A stretch of 64,000 nucleotides of DNA from JANQRA01 sp035762545 (GTDB taxonomy: Bacteria; Actinomycetota; Acidimicrobiia; Spongiisociales; ZC4RG35): positions 1 to 64,000 of the forward strand of contig DASTOM010000027.1 of assembly GCA_035762545.1 (NCBI GenBank). Direction: 5' to 3'. Positions 1-9,203 of the stretch are shown one piece after another. The notes below the pieces were generated by a model that saw only the letters and a program-made list of their open reading frames with translations, had not been told where the DNA came from and did not search any database. The translations under genes and the position numbers were made by a program. Every line of letters starts with the position of its first letter. Positions within the stretch are counted from its first letter, which is position 1.

Positions 1-1052
1 TGCAGGTCGTACTCCATCGTGTATCCGTACCCGCCGAGCACCTGGAGACCCATGTCGGCGACCGACTTGTACGCCTCACAGGCATAGAGCTTGAGGATGG
101 CGGCATCCCTGGTGGTGGCCAACCCCCGGTCCAGTCGGGAGGCATACCGGTAGACCAGCATCTGGGAGATCTCGACCATCGTCTGCATGTCAGCCAGTCG
201 ATGGGACACCGCCTGGAACTGGGAGATCGGTTTGCCGAACTGCTCCCGTTCCAGCGCATAGGCGACGGAGTCGGCAAGGGCGGCGGCGGCAGCGCCGGTT
301 CGGGCAGCTGAGAGGCAGAGCCGTTCGTAGCGGAGGTAGACACCCAAGTCGGCCCACCCCTCGTGCAACCGTCCCAACATGCGGCTCTTCGGAACCCGCA
401 CGTCGGTGAAGTAGAGCATGGCGGTGCCGAGCGGCCAATGGCCGAGAGTCTCGATCGGCCGGCTCTCCAGACCGGGTGAGTCGGTGTCGACGATGAAGTT
501 GGTTATCCCGTGGTGCTTCTTGCCCTCGCTCGAGGTTCGGGTGGCGACGATGTCGAGATCGCTCGCCTTGAAGCCGGAGGTGAAGACCTTCTGTCCGTTG
601 AGCACGTACTCGTCTCCATCCTCGACGGCAGACAGCGAGATCGATGCCGCGTCGGATCCGGCGTCGGGCTCGGTCAGCGAGAAGCAGACTGTCAAGTCGC
701 CGGAGGCGATTCGGGGGAGGAGGTCGCGCTTCTGCTCATCTGTGCCGTCCCGCCCCATCGCCAGGCCGCCCCAGGTGACGGTGCGGAACACCCAGAACGA
801 GAGATCGAGGAAGGCCCTACCGAGCTCTTCGAGGAGGATCGCCACCTCGACGGCTCCGGCGCCGGCGCCACCGTGCTCCTCGGGGACGTTGATTCCGAGC
901 CAACCCTGGGCGGCCAACTTGTCGTAGAGATCCCGAGGTGGTCGCCGCTCCCGGTCGCACTCTCTGACGTACTCCCGTGTGATCTCCTGCTCACAGAACT
1001 CACGGACGGTGGCCCGAAACAACTCCTGTTCCGGGGTGAATTCGTAGTCCAA
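1..1052 (-). CDS. Acyl-CoA dehydrogenase, 3' end cut by window edge
   Basis: FAD enzyme expected to introduce an alpha-beta double bond into an acyl-CoA. About 350 residues are visible of a family usually 380-400 long; the C-terminus lies outside the window. Seen: an N-terminal helical domain starting MDYEFTPEQELF, PEEHGGAG near residue 57, the FAD/substrate motif FSLTEPDAGSD near 124-134, and QVLGGYGY near the visible end. The TTG at 1052 is chosen because GGAG stands 5 bases upstream and no ATG or GTG lies in frame near it. It diverges from the cyclase operon across an AT-rich motif at 1081-1097, so the two are probably co-regulated. The acyl substrate is unknown. Confidence 0.9.
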   Translation of the reverse strand, partial: MDYEFTPEQELFRATVREFCEQEITREYVRECDRERRPPRDLYDKLAAQGWLGINVPEEHGGAGAGAVEVAILLEELGRAFLDLSFWVFRTVTWGGLAMGRDGTDEQKRDLLPRIASGDLTVCFSLTEPDAGSDAASISLSAVEDGDEYVLNGQKVFTSGFKASDLDIVATRTSSEGKKHHGITNFIVDTDSPGLESRPIETLGHWPLGTAMLYFTDVRVPKSRMLGRLHEGWADLGVYLRYERLCLSAARTGAAAAALADSVAYALEREQFGKPISQFQAVSHRLADMQTMVEISQMLVYRYASRLDRGLATTRDAAILKLYACEAYKSVADMGLQVLGGYGYTMEYDL

Positions 1053-1080
1053 CCTGTCTCCAATGACCGAGGGCTGGTGC

Positions 1081-1097
1081 GGATCATATATCGTGCA
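1081..1097. promoter_or_regulatory. Shared AT-rich promoter/operator motif (site A)
   Basis: GGATCATATATCGTGCA lies in the 71-base gap between two divergent genes. On the minus strand it contains TATGAT and on the plus strand TATATC, both acceptable -10 hexamers. The same TGCA/ATAT/GATC theme recurs at eight other promoters in the window. Function as a GntR operator overlapping divergent promoters is inferred. Confidence 0.55.
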
Positions 1098-1123
1098 AAC
1101 TGCAGAACTAGCGAGGAGCCGAT

Positions 1124-2089
1124 TTGGAGCCGAGTATCGACACTGTCCGCGAGTTGGGTCAGAAGCACTCCAACTGGGGGAGATGGGGAACCGAAGACGA
1201 GAAGGGGACACTCAACCTCGTCACCGAAGAGATGATCGTCGCCGCGGCAGGCCTGGTGCGGCAGGGGAAATCGATCTCGATGGCCCTTCCTTACGACGAC
1301 GCCGGTCCCCAGACGGGCAACCTAGGTCGGTTCAACCCGATCCACCTGATGATCCGGGACGGTGCGGACATCGTCTCGGGTACCTCGCTTCGGGACTTCT
1401 ACGGAGGTGTCGAGAAGCACTTCCGTGGCACCGACGACCTGATCATCATGCCGCTGCAGTCGGGAACCCAATGGGACGCCTTCGGGCATGTCGCCTTCGA
1501 AGGGAAGATGTACAACGGCTTCAGCGCCGACTGGGTCTCCAGCAAAGGGGCACTCAAGGGCGATGTGGCCAACGCCTCCGACGCCATGGTCGGCCGAGGT
1601 GTGTTGCTGGACATACCCCGAGCCCTGGGTGTCGACTGGCTCGAACCAGGTCATGCCATCGGAGCCTCCGATCTCGACACCGCAGTCGAGCACGCCGGGG
1701 TGGATGTCGGTCCCGGAGACTTCGTGTTCGTCCGCACCGGGGCCATGACCTCGGCCCGGGCCGCCGGAACCTGGGGCACTTACGCCGGTGGTGACGCACC
1801 GGGCCTGGGGATCGACAGTGTCGACTGGATCGGGGATCGCGACATCGCCGCTCTCGCCGCCGACACCTGGGGTCTAGAGGTGAGACCCAACGAGACGCCG
1901 GACGTCTTTCAGCCGCTTCACCTCATCCTCATCGTCCACATGGGTCTGTGGCTCGGCGAAATCTTCGACCTCGACCCCATCGCAGCCGACTGTTCCGCCG
2001 ACGGGGTCTACGAGTTCATGTTCTGTGGGCCGCCCCTCCCGTTCACCAGGGCTGTCGGCTCACCTCTCAACCCGATGGCGATCAAATGA
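1124..2089 (+). CDS. Cyclase-family metal hydrolase (kynurenine formamidase-like)
   Basis: 321-residue member of the cyclase/hydrolase family that includes kynurenine formamidase and isatin hydrolase; such enzymes hydrolyse amide or lactam-type bonds with a metal-bound water. Seen: SGTQWDAFGH near residue 112, which corresponds to the family's metal motif GTHxDxxxH with Gln in place of the first His. The TTG start has AGGAG 5 bases upstream. It is the first gene of a six-gene run coupled by short overlaps: the CitE-like gene starts inside its stop (ATGA). By position it probably opens a ring or amide before the CoA steps. The exact substrate cannot be assigned. Confidence 0.85.
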   Translation: MEPSIDTVRELGQKHSNWGRWGTEDEKGTLNLVTEEMIVAAAGLVRQGKSISMALPYDDAGPQTGNLGRFNPIHLMIRDGADIVSGTSLRDFYGGVEKHFRGTDDLIIMPLQSGTQWDAFGHVAFEGKMYNGFSADWVSSKGALKGDVANASDAMVGRGVLLDIPRALGVDWLEPGHAIGASDLDTAVEHAGVDVGPGDFVFVRTGAMTSARAAGTWGTYAGGDAPGLGIDSVDWIGDRDIAALAADTWGLEVRPNETPDVFQPLHLILIVHMGLWLGEIFDLDPIAADCSADGVYEFMFCGPPLPFTRAVGSPLNPMAIK

Positions 2090-2976
2090 TGAAGCCGGTT
2101 CGCTCCATGCTGTTCACGCCCGGCGACCGTCTCGACATGCTGGAGAAGGCGGGACGATCGGGCACCGATGCGGTGATCGTCGACCTCGAGGACGCGGTGT
2201 CCGTCGACCGCAAACCTGTCGCCCGGGAGAACCTGGCCCAGCTGCCCGACTCCCCCGTGCCGTTCTACGTGAGGACCAACGCCGCTGAGACGGGAATGCT
2301 CTGGGACGACGTGATGGCCCTCCAAGGCTCGGCGGTCGTGGGTGTCATCCTCCCCAAGGCGGAGGACCCCAAGGTCATCAGCCAGCTCGACGGTGCGCTG
2401 ACCGTCCTGGAGAGGAGCTCCGGACGGGAGCACGGTTCCATCACGCTCATCCCGCTCATCGAATCGGCGATCGGTGTCCGGCTCACCTACGAGATGGCGG
2501 TCGCCAGTGATCGGGTCGACTGTGTCATGTTCGGTGGTGGCGAACAGGGTGACCTGGTCGCCGACCTCGGTGTGGAGTGGACCCCGGAGGGGATCGGGTT
2601 GATGCAGGCAAGATCCCAGGTCCTCCTCAGTTCACGGGCGGCCGGGGTGCCATTCCCGATGGAGGCGGTGTTCATGGATTTCCACAACCACGACGCACTC
2701 AGGGTGGAGTCTGAGCTCGCCCGAACCCTCGGCTATGTCGGCAAGGTGGCGATCCACCCCGCCCAGGTCCCTGTCATCAACGAGGTGTTCACGCCGGCGC
2801 CGGAGGTCGTGGAGTATCAGAGAAAGGTGCTGGCCGCGTTCGAGGAGGCCGAGGCGGAGGGCAAGGCCTCGATCGCCGTTGACGGGAAGATGGTCGACTA
2901 CGCCGTGGCACGGGTGGCGAGGGCCGTGATCGCCCGGGCGGAGGCTGCGGCTTCTGCGGGGGGTGGCGGCAAATGA
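2086..2976 (+). CDS. CitE-like CoA-ester lyase (HpcH/HpaI superfamily)
   Basis: 296-residue TIM-barrel protein of the citrate lyase beta / malyl- and citramalyl-CoA lyase group, which reversibly cleaves beta-hydroxyacyl-CoAs by a retro-Claisen reaction. Seen: SMLFTPGDRLDMLEKA at the N-terminus, GTDAVIVDLEDAV near residue 25, the metal Glu region PLIESAIGV near 127, and FGGGEQGDL near 148, where most relatives have FGxxDL. The start ATG overlaps the previous stop (ATGA); a second ATG follows immediately. The CaiB-type transferase and ADP-forming ligase in the same operon support a CoA-ester substrate. Lyase specificity is not determined. Confidence 0.85.
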   Translation: MMKPVRSMLFTPGDRLDMLEKAGRSGTDAVIVDLEDAVSVDRKPVARENLAQLPDSPVPFYVRTNAAETGMLWDDVMALQGSAVVGVILPKAEDPKVISQLDGALTVLERSSGREHGSITLIPLIESAIGVRLTYEMAVASDRVDCVMFGGGEQGDLVADLGVEWTPEGIGLMQARSQVLLSSRAAGVPFPMEAVFMDFHNHDALRVESELARTLGYVGKVAIHPAQVPVINEVFTPAPEVVEYQRKVLAAFEEAEAEGKASIAVDGKMVDYAVARVARAVIARAEAAASAGGGGK

Positions 2977-4076
2977 CCCGCACCCGTCACATCAAGGGTG
3001 GCGTCGGTGTAGCCGTCGTCGGGGCCGGGTCGATCGGGACTCTCCGCGCCGAGATATCCCACCGTCACCCATCGGTCGACTTCCTGGCTGTTTGTGACGT
3101 CGTGGGGGAGAAGGCCGAGCGTCTCGCCGGTTCCTGCGAGGCAGACGTGTGGACGACCGACGCCATCGAGATCGTCACCAGGGACGACGTCGATGCCGTG
3201 ATCGTGGCCTCCACCGAGGACTCTCATTTCGAGCCGGCGATGGCCGCGATCCAGGCGGGCAAGTCGGTGCTCGTCGAGAAGCCGTTCACGATCCTCGCCG
3301 ACGAGGGACACAAGCTCATTGCCGCCGCCGAGGAGTACAACGTCTCGGTGTACACCGGGTTCACTCAACGTTTTCGCCGGAGGTACCTGGCGATCAAGGA
3401 GCACGTCCTCAAGGGCTACGTCGGGGATGTCACCTCCGCCAAAGCCACCATCTACCTGACTCAGGCGGTGGCCCGTTCCGTCATTTCCCGAGCAGGTACC
3501 ACCACACCTTCTATCAACACGATGACCTACCTGTTCGACCTGCTCACCTGGTATCTCGATGGGACCCTCCCGGCACAGGTATATGCCGCCGGCTCTACCA
3601 GGGGTCGCATCCACGACGAGTACGGCGCTCTCGACTCCACCTGGTCGGTGCTCACATACGAAGACGGCATGGTCGCCAACCTCGGGGTCAGCTGGGAGCT
3701 GCCCGAGTTCTGGCCCGCCTATGTGGCGAGCATGGACTTCGAGCTGTTCGGGCGCGATGGTGTCATCTCGGTGAAGGACGACCACCGTGACGTGTTGATG
3801 GCATCGCGAAACCCGGTCCCGTCTCCGTACACGCCCGACACGACGATGAACGTGGCGATGCTCGGCTCCTACATGCCCGGTGATTGGGCCCTCGGCGAGC
3901 ACTTCGGGGCGATGCAGGAGGAGACCCACGCTTTCATCAACAGCGTCGGCACCGGCCGGCCCGACCCGATCCTCGCCACCGGGGAAGAGGGAATGGACGT
4001 CCTCGTCATCTCACGGGCCGTCGACGAGTCGGCGGAGACCGGTCAGGTCGTACCACTGACCTGGGCGCACCTTTGA
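2973..4076 (+). CDS. Gfo/Idh/MocA-family oxidoreductase
   Basis: 367-residue NAD(P)-dependent dehydrogenase. The N-terminal Rossmann fold has VAVVGAGSIGTLRAE near residue 12. The catalytic-lysine motif VEKPF sits near 100, followed by the alpha/beta C-terminal substrate domain. It overlaps the CitE-like gene by four bases. The window encodes five members of this family, each next to hydrolases or lyases; this one most resembles the copy at 21512-22630 (shared GFTQRFRRR / GYTQRFRRR after the EKP motif, and a similar C-terminal GSYMPGD / GSYPPGD segment). Members oxidise sugars, inositols or, as in LigC, hydroxymuconate semialdehydes. The substrate here is unknown. Confidence 0.88.
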   Translation: MTRTRHIKGGVGVAVVGAGSIGTLRAEISHRHPSVDFLAVCDVVGEKAERLAGSCEADVWTTDAIEIVTRDDVDAVIVASTEDSHFEPAMAAIQAGKSVLVEKPFTILADEGHKLIAAAEEYNVSVYTGFTQRFRRRYLAIKEHVLKGYVGDVTSAKATIYLTQAVARSVISRAGTTTPSINTMTYLFDLLTWYLDGTLPAQVYAAGSTRGRIHDEYGALDSTWSVLTYEDGMVANLGVSWELPEFWPAYVASMDFELFGRDGVISVKDDHRDVLMASRNPVPSPYTPDTTMNVAMLGSYMPGDWALGEHFGAMQEETHAFINSVGTGRPDPILATGEEGMDVLVISRAVDESAETGQVVPLTWAHL

Positions 4077-4081
4077 GCGGC

Positions 4082-5281
4082 ATGCTCTCGGGGGTCACGA
4101 TCCTCGAGCTCGGCCAGGTGATCGCCGGCAACTTCGGTGGCGTGATCCTCGCCGACCTCGGCGCCGAGGTCATCAAGATCGAGCCCATGACAGGCGACAC
4201 GGCACGTAACGCCACCATTGCGCCGCTCCATGGCGAGAGCGCCATTCACCTGTTCATGAATCGCGGGAAGAAGAGCATCGTCCTCGACCTGAAGAGCGAG
4301 CGGGGGCTCGAGATCTTCTACGAACTGGTCGCACAGGCAGACGTGGTGATAGACAACTTCCGACCCGGGGTGATGGCTCGGCTCGGGATCGACCACGACA
4401 CTCTCAAACAGCGCAATCCCGGCATCATCACCGTTTCTGTCACAGGGTTCGGCGAAACCGGCCCGGCCCGTGACAAGTCGGCCTTCGACCTCGTTGTCCA
4501 GGCCTACAGCGGTCACGTCGACATCACCGGGCCGGCCGACGGTGACCCGGCTCGGGTCGGGATACCGATCGCCGACATCAGTGGTGGCATCTACGCCTGC
4601 ATCTCGGTGCTGGCCGCCCTGGTCGGCAGGTCACTTCACGGCAACGGTCAGCACGCCGACGTGGCGATGCTCGACTCGCTGGTCTCCATGCTCTCATACG
4701 ACGCCGTCGACCATCTCAACTCCGGCCGCAAGCTGAGCCGGCTCGGCACAGCCCATGCCCACATGGTGCCGTGGCAGGCATTTCAGACCAGCGACGGGTA
4801 TGTGGTGGTGGCGGCACGTGACGAGAAGTTCTGGCAGAACCTCTGCGACGCCATCGATCGCCCCGATCTCAAAGACGACCCCCGGACGGTCGACAACACC
4901 GCCCGTGTCGAGAACCGGGGCTGGTTGGTTGGCCTGTTGTCCGAGATCTTCAGGACGAGGACCAACCGGGAGTGGCTGGCCGCGCTCGACCACTACGACA
5001 TCCCAAATGCACCGGTCAACGACATCGAAGCGGTGTTCACCGACCCCCAGGTGCTGGATCGCGGGATGGTGAAGACATATCGACACCCGACACTCGGTGA
5101 TATCAGGTACCCGCCGAGCCCGGTGAAGTTCAGCGACTGGGACAGCCCCAACGAACCGGCGCCGATGCTGGGGCAGCACACCGTCGAGGTGCTGGGCGAG
5201 CGGCTGGGCATCGAGGAATCCGAAGTCATGGACTTGGCCGACGCAGGCGTGGTGAAGGTCTGGCCCGAGGAGTCAAAGTGA
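4082..5281 (+). CDS. CaiB/BaiF-type CoA-transferase (family III)
   Basis: 399-residue family III CoA-transferase that moves CoA between carboxylic acids through an aspartyl intermediate. Seen: GVTILELGQVIAGNFGG at the N-terminus, LGAEVIKIE, LDLKSERGLEIF, NFRPGVMARLGI and FGETGPARDKSAFDLVVQA; the Asp in this last segment fits the catalytic residue. I chose ATG 4082; an in-frame TTG at 4073 is an alternative and neither has a clear ribosome-binding site. The length is typical. In this operon it could activate the acid produced by the hydrolase before the lyase step, working alongside the ADP-forming ligase encoded two genes downstream. Confidence 0.9.
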   Translation: MLSGVTILELGQVIAGNFGGVILADLGAEVIKIEPMTGDTARNATIAPLHGESAIHLFMNRGKKSIVLDLKSERGLEIFYELVAQADVVIDNFRPGVMARLGIDHDTLKQRNPGIITVSVTGFGETGPARDKSAFDLVVQAYSGHVDITGPADGDPARVGIPIADISGGIYACISVLAALVGRSLHGNGQHADVAMLDSLVSMLSYDAVDHLNSGRKLSRLGTAHAHMVPWQAFQTSDGYVVVAARDEKFWQNLCDAIDRPDLKDDPRTVDNTARVENRGWLVGLLSEIFRTRTNREWLAALDHYDIPNAPVNDIEAVFTDPQVLDRGMVKTYRHPTLGDIRYPPSPVKFSDWDSPNEPAPMLGQHTVEVLGERLGIEESEVMDLADAGVVKVWPEESK

Positions 5282-6234
5282 GGTTCGGCACATTCGCCGC
5301 CCAGGGTTGGAAGGGCGACCAGGACGGGGTCCCCCTCGAGGAGCAGTGGCAGCGGACGGTCGACCTGGCGACCCTGGCCGAGGAAGCCGGTTACGACTCC
5401 CTTTGGGTTTACGACCACTTCCACAGTCACCCGGTCGTCAAGCAGGAGACGGTCTTCGAGGCTTGGACCCTGATGGCTTCGCTGGCTGTGGCAACGTCGC
5501 GGGTCAGGCTGGGCCAGATGTGCACGTGCGCCCTCTACCGGCCGCCGTCGTACCTGGCGAAGGTCGCCTCGTCGATCGACGTCATCTCCGGAGGCCGACT
5601 CGACGTCGGCATCGGCGCCGGCTGGTCGCAGGGAGAGTTCGAGGCCTACGGGTACGAATTCCCGTCGGACGGCACTCGAATCGACATGCTCGAGGAGACC
5701 GTTCAGATCCTCAAAGCGATGTGGACCGAGGACGAGGCGACCTTCGTCGGCGACCACTATCGGGTGGAGGGAGCGATCAACCGTCCCAAGCCGATCCAGA
5801 CCCCGCACCCACCTCTATGGATCGCTGGAGGAGGCGAGAAGCGGACGCTGCGGATCGTCGCCGAGCACGCCGACTTCGCCAACTTCGGCGACGGAGTCGC
5901 GGTCTTTCGGAGGAAGTCGTCAGTGCTCGCCGAGCACTGCGAAGCGGTGGGCCGTCCCTACGGCCAGATCGGGCGGACGACGCATCAGATGTCGGTCATC
6001 GGGTCAGATCAGGCCGATCTCGCTCGCAAGCTGGAGATTGCTGCCCGCCGTAGGTCTTGCACTCCCGAGGAGTTCCGCGCCGAGCACTTCGCCGCCACCG
6101 TCGCCGAGGCAGTCGACACGATGGGGGAATTCGCCTCCGAGGGCTGCACCGACGTCATCCTCTACTTCTACGACATGGGAGAATCCGACAGTCTCGAGGT
6201 GTTCGCCTCCGACGTGATGCCGCAGCTGAGATGA
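5278..6234 (+). CDS. LLM-class (F420/FMN) oxidoreductase
   Basis: 318-residue luciferase-like TIM-barrel enzyme using F420 or FMN. Seen: MRFGTFAAQGW start, AEEAGYDSLWVYDHFH near residue 36, RVRLGQMCTC near 74, SGGRLDVGIGAGW near 103 and PLWIAGGGEKRTLRI near 180. The GTG start overlaps the CoA-transferase stop (GTGA). LLM enzymes in actinobacteria often use F420; whether this one does cannot be told from the sequence. In the operon it would supply either an oxygenation or a hydride transfer. Confidence 0.88.
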   Translation: MRFGTFAAQGWKGDQDGVPLEEQWQRTVDLATLAEEAGYDSLWVYDHFHSHPVVKQETVFEAWTLMASLAVATSRVRLGQMCTCALYRPPSYLAKVASSIDVISGGRLDVGIGAGWSQGEFEAYGYEFPSDGTRIDMLEETVQILKAMWTEDEATFVGDHYRVEGAINRPKPIQTPHPPLWIAGGGEKRTLRIVAEHADFANFGDGVAVFRRKSSVLAEHCEAVGRPYGQIGRTTHQMSVIGSDQADLARKLEIAARRRSCTPEEFRAEHFAATVAEAVDTMGEFASEGCTDVILYFYDMGESDSLEVFASDVMPQLR

Positions 6235-8213
6235 GTGACCTCGGGCGTCTCCTGGCTCCATCGTCGATTGCCATTGCCGGGCTGTCAGCCGATCACACCA
6301 AACACGGGCGACGCGTTCTCGGTCATCTGCAGAAACTGGGTTTTGCCGGCCCGGTATATGGGGTCAATCCGGGTCTGCCGGAGGTGGTCGGTGTCGAGAT
6401 GGTCGCCTCACTTCGTGATCTCGAAACCCCTCCAGATCTGGTCGTGTCTGCCGTTCCAGCCACGGCGACGGTTCCGGTCGTCGAGTCTGCTGCAGGGGTT
6501 GGTGGGGTTGTCGTGTTCGCCGGCGGTTTCGGCGAGAGCGGAGACGTGGGACGAGCGCATGAGGCCGACCTGAGAAGTGCAGCTTCCGACACGGGTGTAC
6601 GTCTTCTCGGGCCCAACAGCGGTGGTGTGATCCGGCCGGGTCTCGGTCTCGCCGCCAGCTTCCTCACATGTCTCGATCGTCCCACCGAGGAGATCAGGTC
6701 GGGTCGGGTGGGTTTGGTCACCCAGAGCGGGGGAACCGGGAGCTATATCCACAATCTGGCGGCGGCACGTGGCGCCGGGCTTGCCATCTCGGTGTCGACG
6801 GGGAACGAGGTCGACATCAAGCTCGGCGAGGCCATCGGTGCGGTGGCGCAACTGGAAGAGGTCGATGTCCTGCTGGTCGTGATGGAAACCGTACGGGATG
6901 GTGAAGCCTTCATCGAGTCGGTCCGTGGCTGTCATCAGCGGGGTAAGCCGGTGGTGGTGTGCCGGATCGGCACCGGGTCGTTGGGCCAACGGATGATGAG
7001 GAGCCACACCGGGGCCATGGCGCTTCCCGGTCGTGTGGTCGACGGCGTCCTACGACATCTGGGCGTGACCGTCGCGGCGACGCCGGAAGAGGCCTACGAG
7101 GTGGCTCAGACGGTGGCCGAACTGGGTCCGCACGGCTCGAGGGCCGGCATCGTGACCCATTCCGGTGGTGTGGCCATCTTGCTCGCCGACCTCGCCGACG
7201 AAGGGGTCGATCTGCCTGCTCCGGGGCCGAATCTGAGTGCCGCCGTTGAGCCTCTCCTCGACCACGGCGTGGTCGCCAACCCGCTGGACATGGGCGGGAT
7301 CATCGGCGGGCCCGGTCGGTTCGCCGAGGTGGTGCAGGCGTTTGCCGACTCCGGGGACTTCGACGTGGTCGTGGCCGTTTCTACGGCACATCCGCCGGCT
7401 CACACCTCCGAACGGGTTGAGAGTCTCGTCTCCATGCGAACCGATGTTCCGGTGCTCCAACTCTGGATGGCCGGCGACCAGGGAGACGAAGGTTTGCGAC
7501 GCCTACGCGACGCGGCGGTCCCAGTGTCCACCGAACCCAGGGCCGCGATCAAGGCACTGGGTGTGAATGCGCCGACACCCTCCGATGAGCGCATGCCGCC
7601 TCTGGCCTCCGAGTTCAGCGACTGGGGTTTGCCCTTGATCGACGAGTCCATTGCTCACGACCGGGAGGCTGCGGTCAACCTCGCCGAGAGCGTCGGTTTC
7701 CCGGTGGTGGTGAAGCTGGTCTCGTCAGAGGTCGACCACAAGACCGACGCGGGTGGGGTCCGTCTCGATCTCAGATCGGCCGACGAGGTCCGGGTTGCAT
7801 TCGAGGAGGTGATCGCTTCGGCCGACGCAGCCGGGCTCGAGGTCTCCGGTGTAAGCGTGTCACGGTTCCGTCCCGGTCTGGAGCTGATCGTCGGGGGACA
7901 CATCGACCGCGTGTTCGGCCCCGTGGTGTCGGTGGGCTTCGGCGGCATTGCCACCGAGGTCATCGGTGACATCTCCTTCGCCCCCGCGCCGGCCACCCAC
8001 GATGAAGCTCGGGCCATGATCGAAGGACTGCGGCTACGGCCCCTTCTCGACGGCGTTCGGGGTCAGGCCCCGGCAGACATAGACGCCCTGGCCCGCATCC
8101 TCGTTCAGGTGAGCCGTGGTATTGCCGGCGGCCGCTACGCCGAGCTCGAGATCAACCCATTGATCTGGGACGGTGAGTGGATTGCGGTCGACGTGCTGGC
8201 AGTGGAGAGGTAG
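6231..8213 (+). CDS. Acyl-CoA synthetase, ADP-forming, ATP-grasp type
   Basis: 660-residue single-chain enzyme of the acetate-CoA ligase (ADP-forming) / Pat-like family. Order of domains: a CoA-binding Rossmann domain (LAPSSIAIAGLS, residues 8-19), succinyl-CoA-ligase-like domains with the phospho-histidine motif RSHTGAMAL near residue 257, then a C-terminal ATP-grasp domain (VVVKLVSSEVDHKTDAGGV near 497, ELEINPL near 637). The catalytic His is present. ATGA overlap couples it to the LLM gene, and it closes the operon before the hairpin at 8222. It would make, or harvest ATP from, the CoA ester handled by the other genes. Confidence 0.9.
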   Translation: MSDLGRLLAPSSIAIAGLSADHTKHGRRVLGHLQKLGFAGPVYGVNPGLPEVVGVEMVASLRDLETPPDLVVSAVPATATVPVVESAAGVGGVVVFAGGFGESGDVGRAHEADLRSAASDTGVRLLGPNSGGVIRPGLGLAASFLTCLDRPTEEIRSGRVGLVTQSGGTGSYIHNLAAARGAGLAISVSTGNEVDIKLGEAIGAVAQLEEVDVLLVVMETVRDGEAFIESVRGCHQRGKPVVVCRIGTGSLGQRMMRSHTGAMALPGRVVDGVLRHLGVTVAATPEEAYEVAQTVAELGPHGSRAGIVTHSGGVAILLADLADEGVDLPAPGPNLSAAVEPLLDHGVVANPLDMGGIIGGPGRFAEVVQAFADSGDFDVVVAVSTAHPPAHTSERVESLVSMRTDVPVLQLWMAGDQGDEGLRRLRDAAVPVSTEPRAAIKALGVNAPTPSDERMPPLASEFSDWGLPLIDESIAHDREAAVNLAESVGFPVVVKLVSSEVDHKTDAGGVRLDLRSADEVRVAFEEVIASADAAGLEVSGVSVSRFRPGLELIVGGHIDRVFGPVVSVGFGGIATEVIGDISFAPAPATHDEARAMIEGLRLRPLLDGVRGQAPADIDALARILVQVSRGIAGGRYAELEINPLIWDGEWIAVDVLAVER

Positions 8214-8221
8214 ACCCATCT

Positions 8222-8273
8222 CGTTCTGGGCGCATTTCCCCGCTGAAAACGCGGGGTCGATGCGCCCAGAACG
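8222..8273. terminator. Bidirectional hairpin terminator between convergent genes
   Basis: A 13-base arm at 8222-8234 (CGTTCTGGGCGCA) is perfectly complementary to 8261-8273, and an inner CCCCGC/GCGGGG pair (8238-8243 with 8251-8256) extends the stem. It fills the gap between the plus-strand synthetase and the minus-strand aldo/keto reductase, so it can serve both. No long T-run follows on either strand, as is common in actinobacteria. Confidence 0.8.
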
Positions 8274-8282
8274 GTTCAGGGG

Positions 8283-9203
8283 TCAGCCGAGCAACTCCTC
8301 CAATGCCTCGAGGTCCTCCGCGGTGGGGGTCCAGTCGGCGGCGGTGACGTTGGATTCGATCTGGCTGGGTTTGGTCGCGCCGGCAGTGACAGTGGGCACA
8401 TCCTCGCGACTGAGCAGCCAGCCGAGGGCCACCTGTACCATCGACACCCCACGCTCCGACGCGTACGTCTCGATACTCTCGACCAGGTCGAAGTTCTCGT
8501 CGCTGAGGAAATCCTTGTACCGCTTCGAGGCGAGCCTTCCGGTGGGGGTCTCGCCGCGCCTGGCCTTCCCGGTGAGCAGCCCGGAGCCGAGTGGGTAGTA
8601 GGGGAGCAGTGCGATCCCGAGGCCGTGACACGTCTCCATGGTCCCGTCGCTCTCCGGGTCTCGGTGCATCAGGCTGTAGTGAACCTGGTCACAGACGATC
8701 GGAGTGAGTCCGAGGTCGCTGCTCACCGTCACGGCATCTCGGAGCTGGTCGGCATTGAAATTCGAGCAGCCGACTTCCCTGACCTTTCCCGCCTCGACGA
8801 GCTCGTTCATCGCCAAAAGGGTGTCGCCGATCGGGGTCTTCGGATCGGGGAAGTGGATCATCAGCAGATCGATGTGCTCGGTCCCCAGCTCACGGAGGCT
8901 TCGTTCCACCGCCTGGCGCAGGTAACCCGGACTGGCACCACCGCTGTTCTCCCAGCCGGGCACGGGCATCCCGAACTTGGTGCTGATCACCACATCGTCA
9001 CGTCGGCTACCTAGGGCCCCTCCCAGGAACGACTCGGACTGGCCCTCTCCGTAGTTGCTGGCCGTGTCGAAGTAGGTGATACCCGCATCGAGGGCCGCGT
9101 TCACTACGACCTCCGACTGGCTTCGGTCGAGGGCGCGGCCGAGGTTGTTGCAGCCAAGTCCGATCACCGACACGTCGAAACTCCCGAGTCGAGCGGTTTT
9201 CAC
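8283..9203 (-). CDS. Aldo/keto reductase
   Basis: 306-residue NADPH-dependent TIM-barrel reductase. Catalytic residues are visible: Asp in TYFDTASNYGEG (about 45-56, containing the catalytic Tyr), Lys in ISTKFGMP (about 75) and His in LLMIHFPDP (about 118). The nucleotide-binding end TVTAGATKPSQIESN lies near 270. The GTG start overlaps the stop of the upstream amidohydrolase gene (GTGA), so the two are co-translated. It is the last gene of this minus-strand group. It probably reduces a carbonyl formed in the cluster; the substrate is unknown. Confidence 0.9.
   Translation of the reverse strand: MKTARLGSFDVSVIGLGCNNLGRALDRSQSEVVVNAALDAGITYFDTASNYGEGQSESFLGGALGSRRDDVVISTKFGMPVPGWENSGGASPGYLRQAVERSLRELGTEHIDLLMIHFPDPKTPIGDTLLAMNELVEAGKVREVGCSNFNADQLRDAVTVSSDLGLTPIVCDQVHYSLMHRDPESDGTMETCHGLGIALLPYYPLGSGLLTGKARRGETPTGRLASKRYKDFLSDENFDLVESIETYASERGVSMVQVALGWLLSREDVPTVTAGATKPSQIESNVTAADWTPTAEDLEALEELLG

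Noticed and set aside
692..1168. 158-residue minus-strand frame over the acyl-CoA dehydrogenase
   Set aside because: It is in a different frame from the clear acyl-CoA dehydrogenase and shows only Arg/Ser-rich shadow composition.
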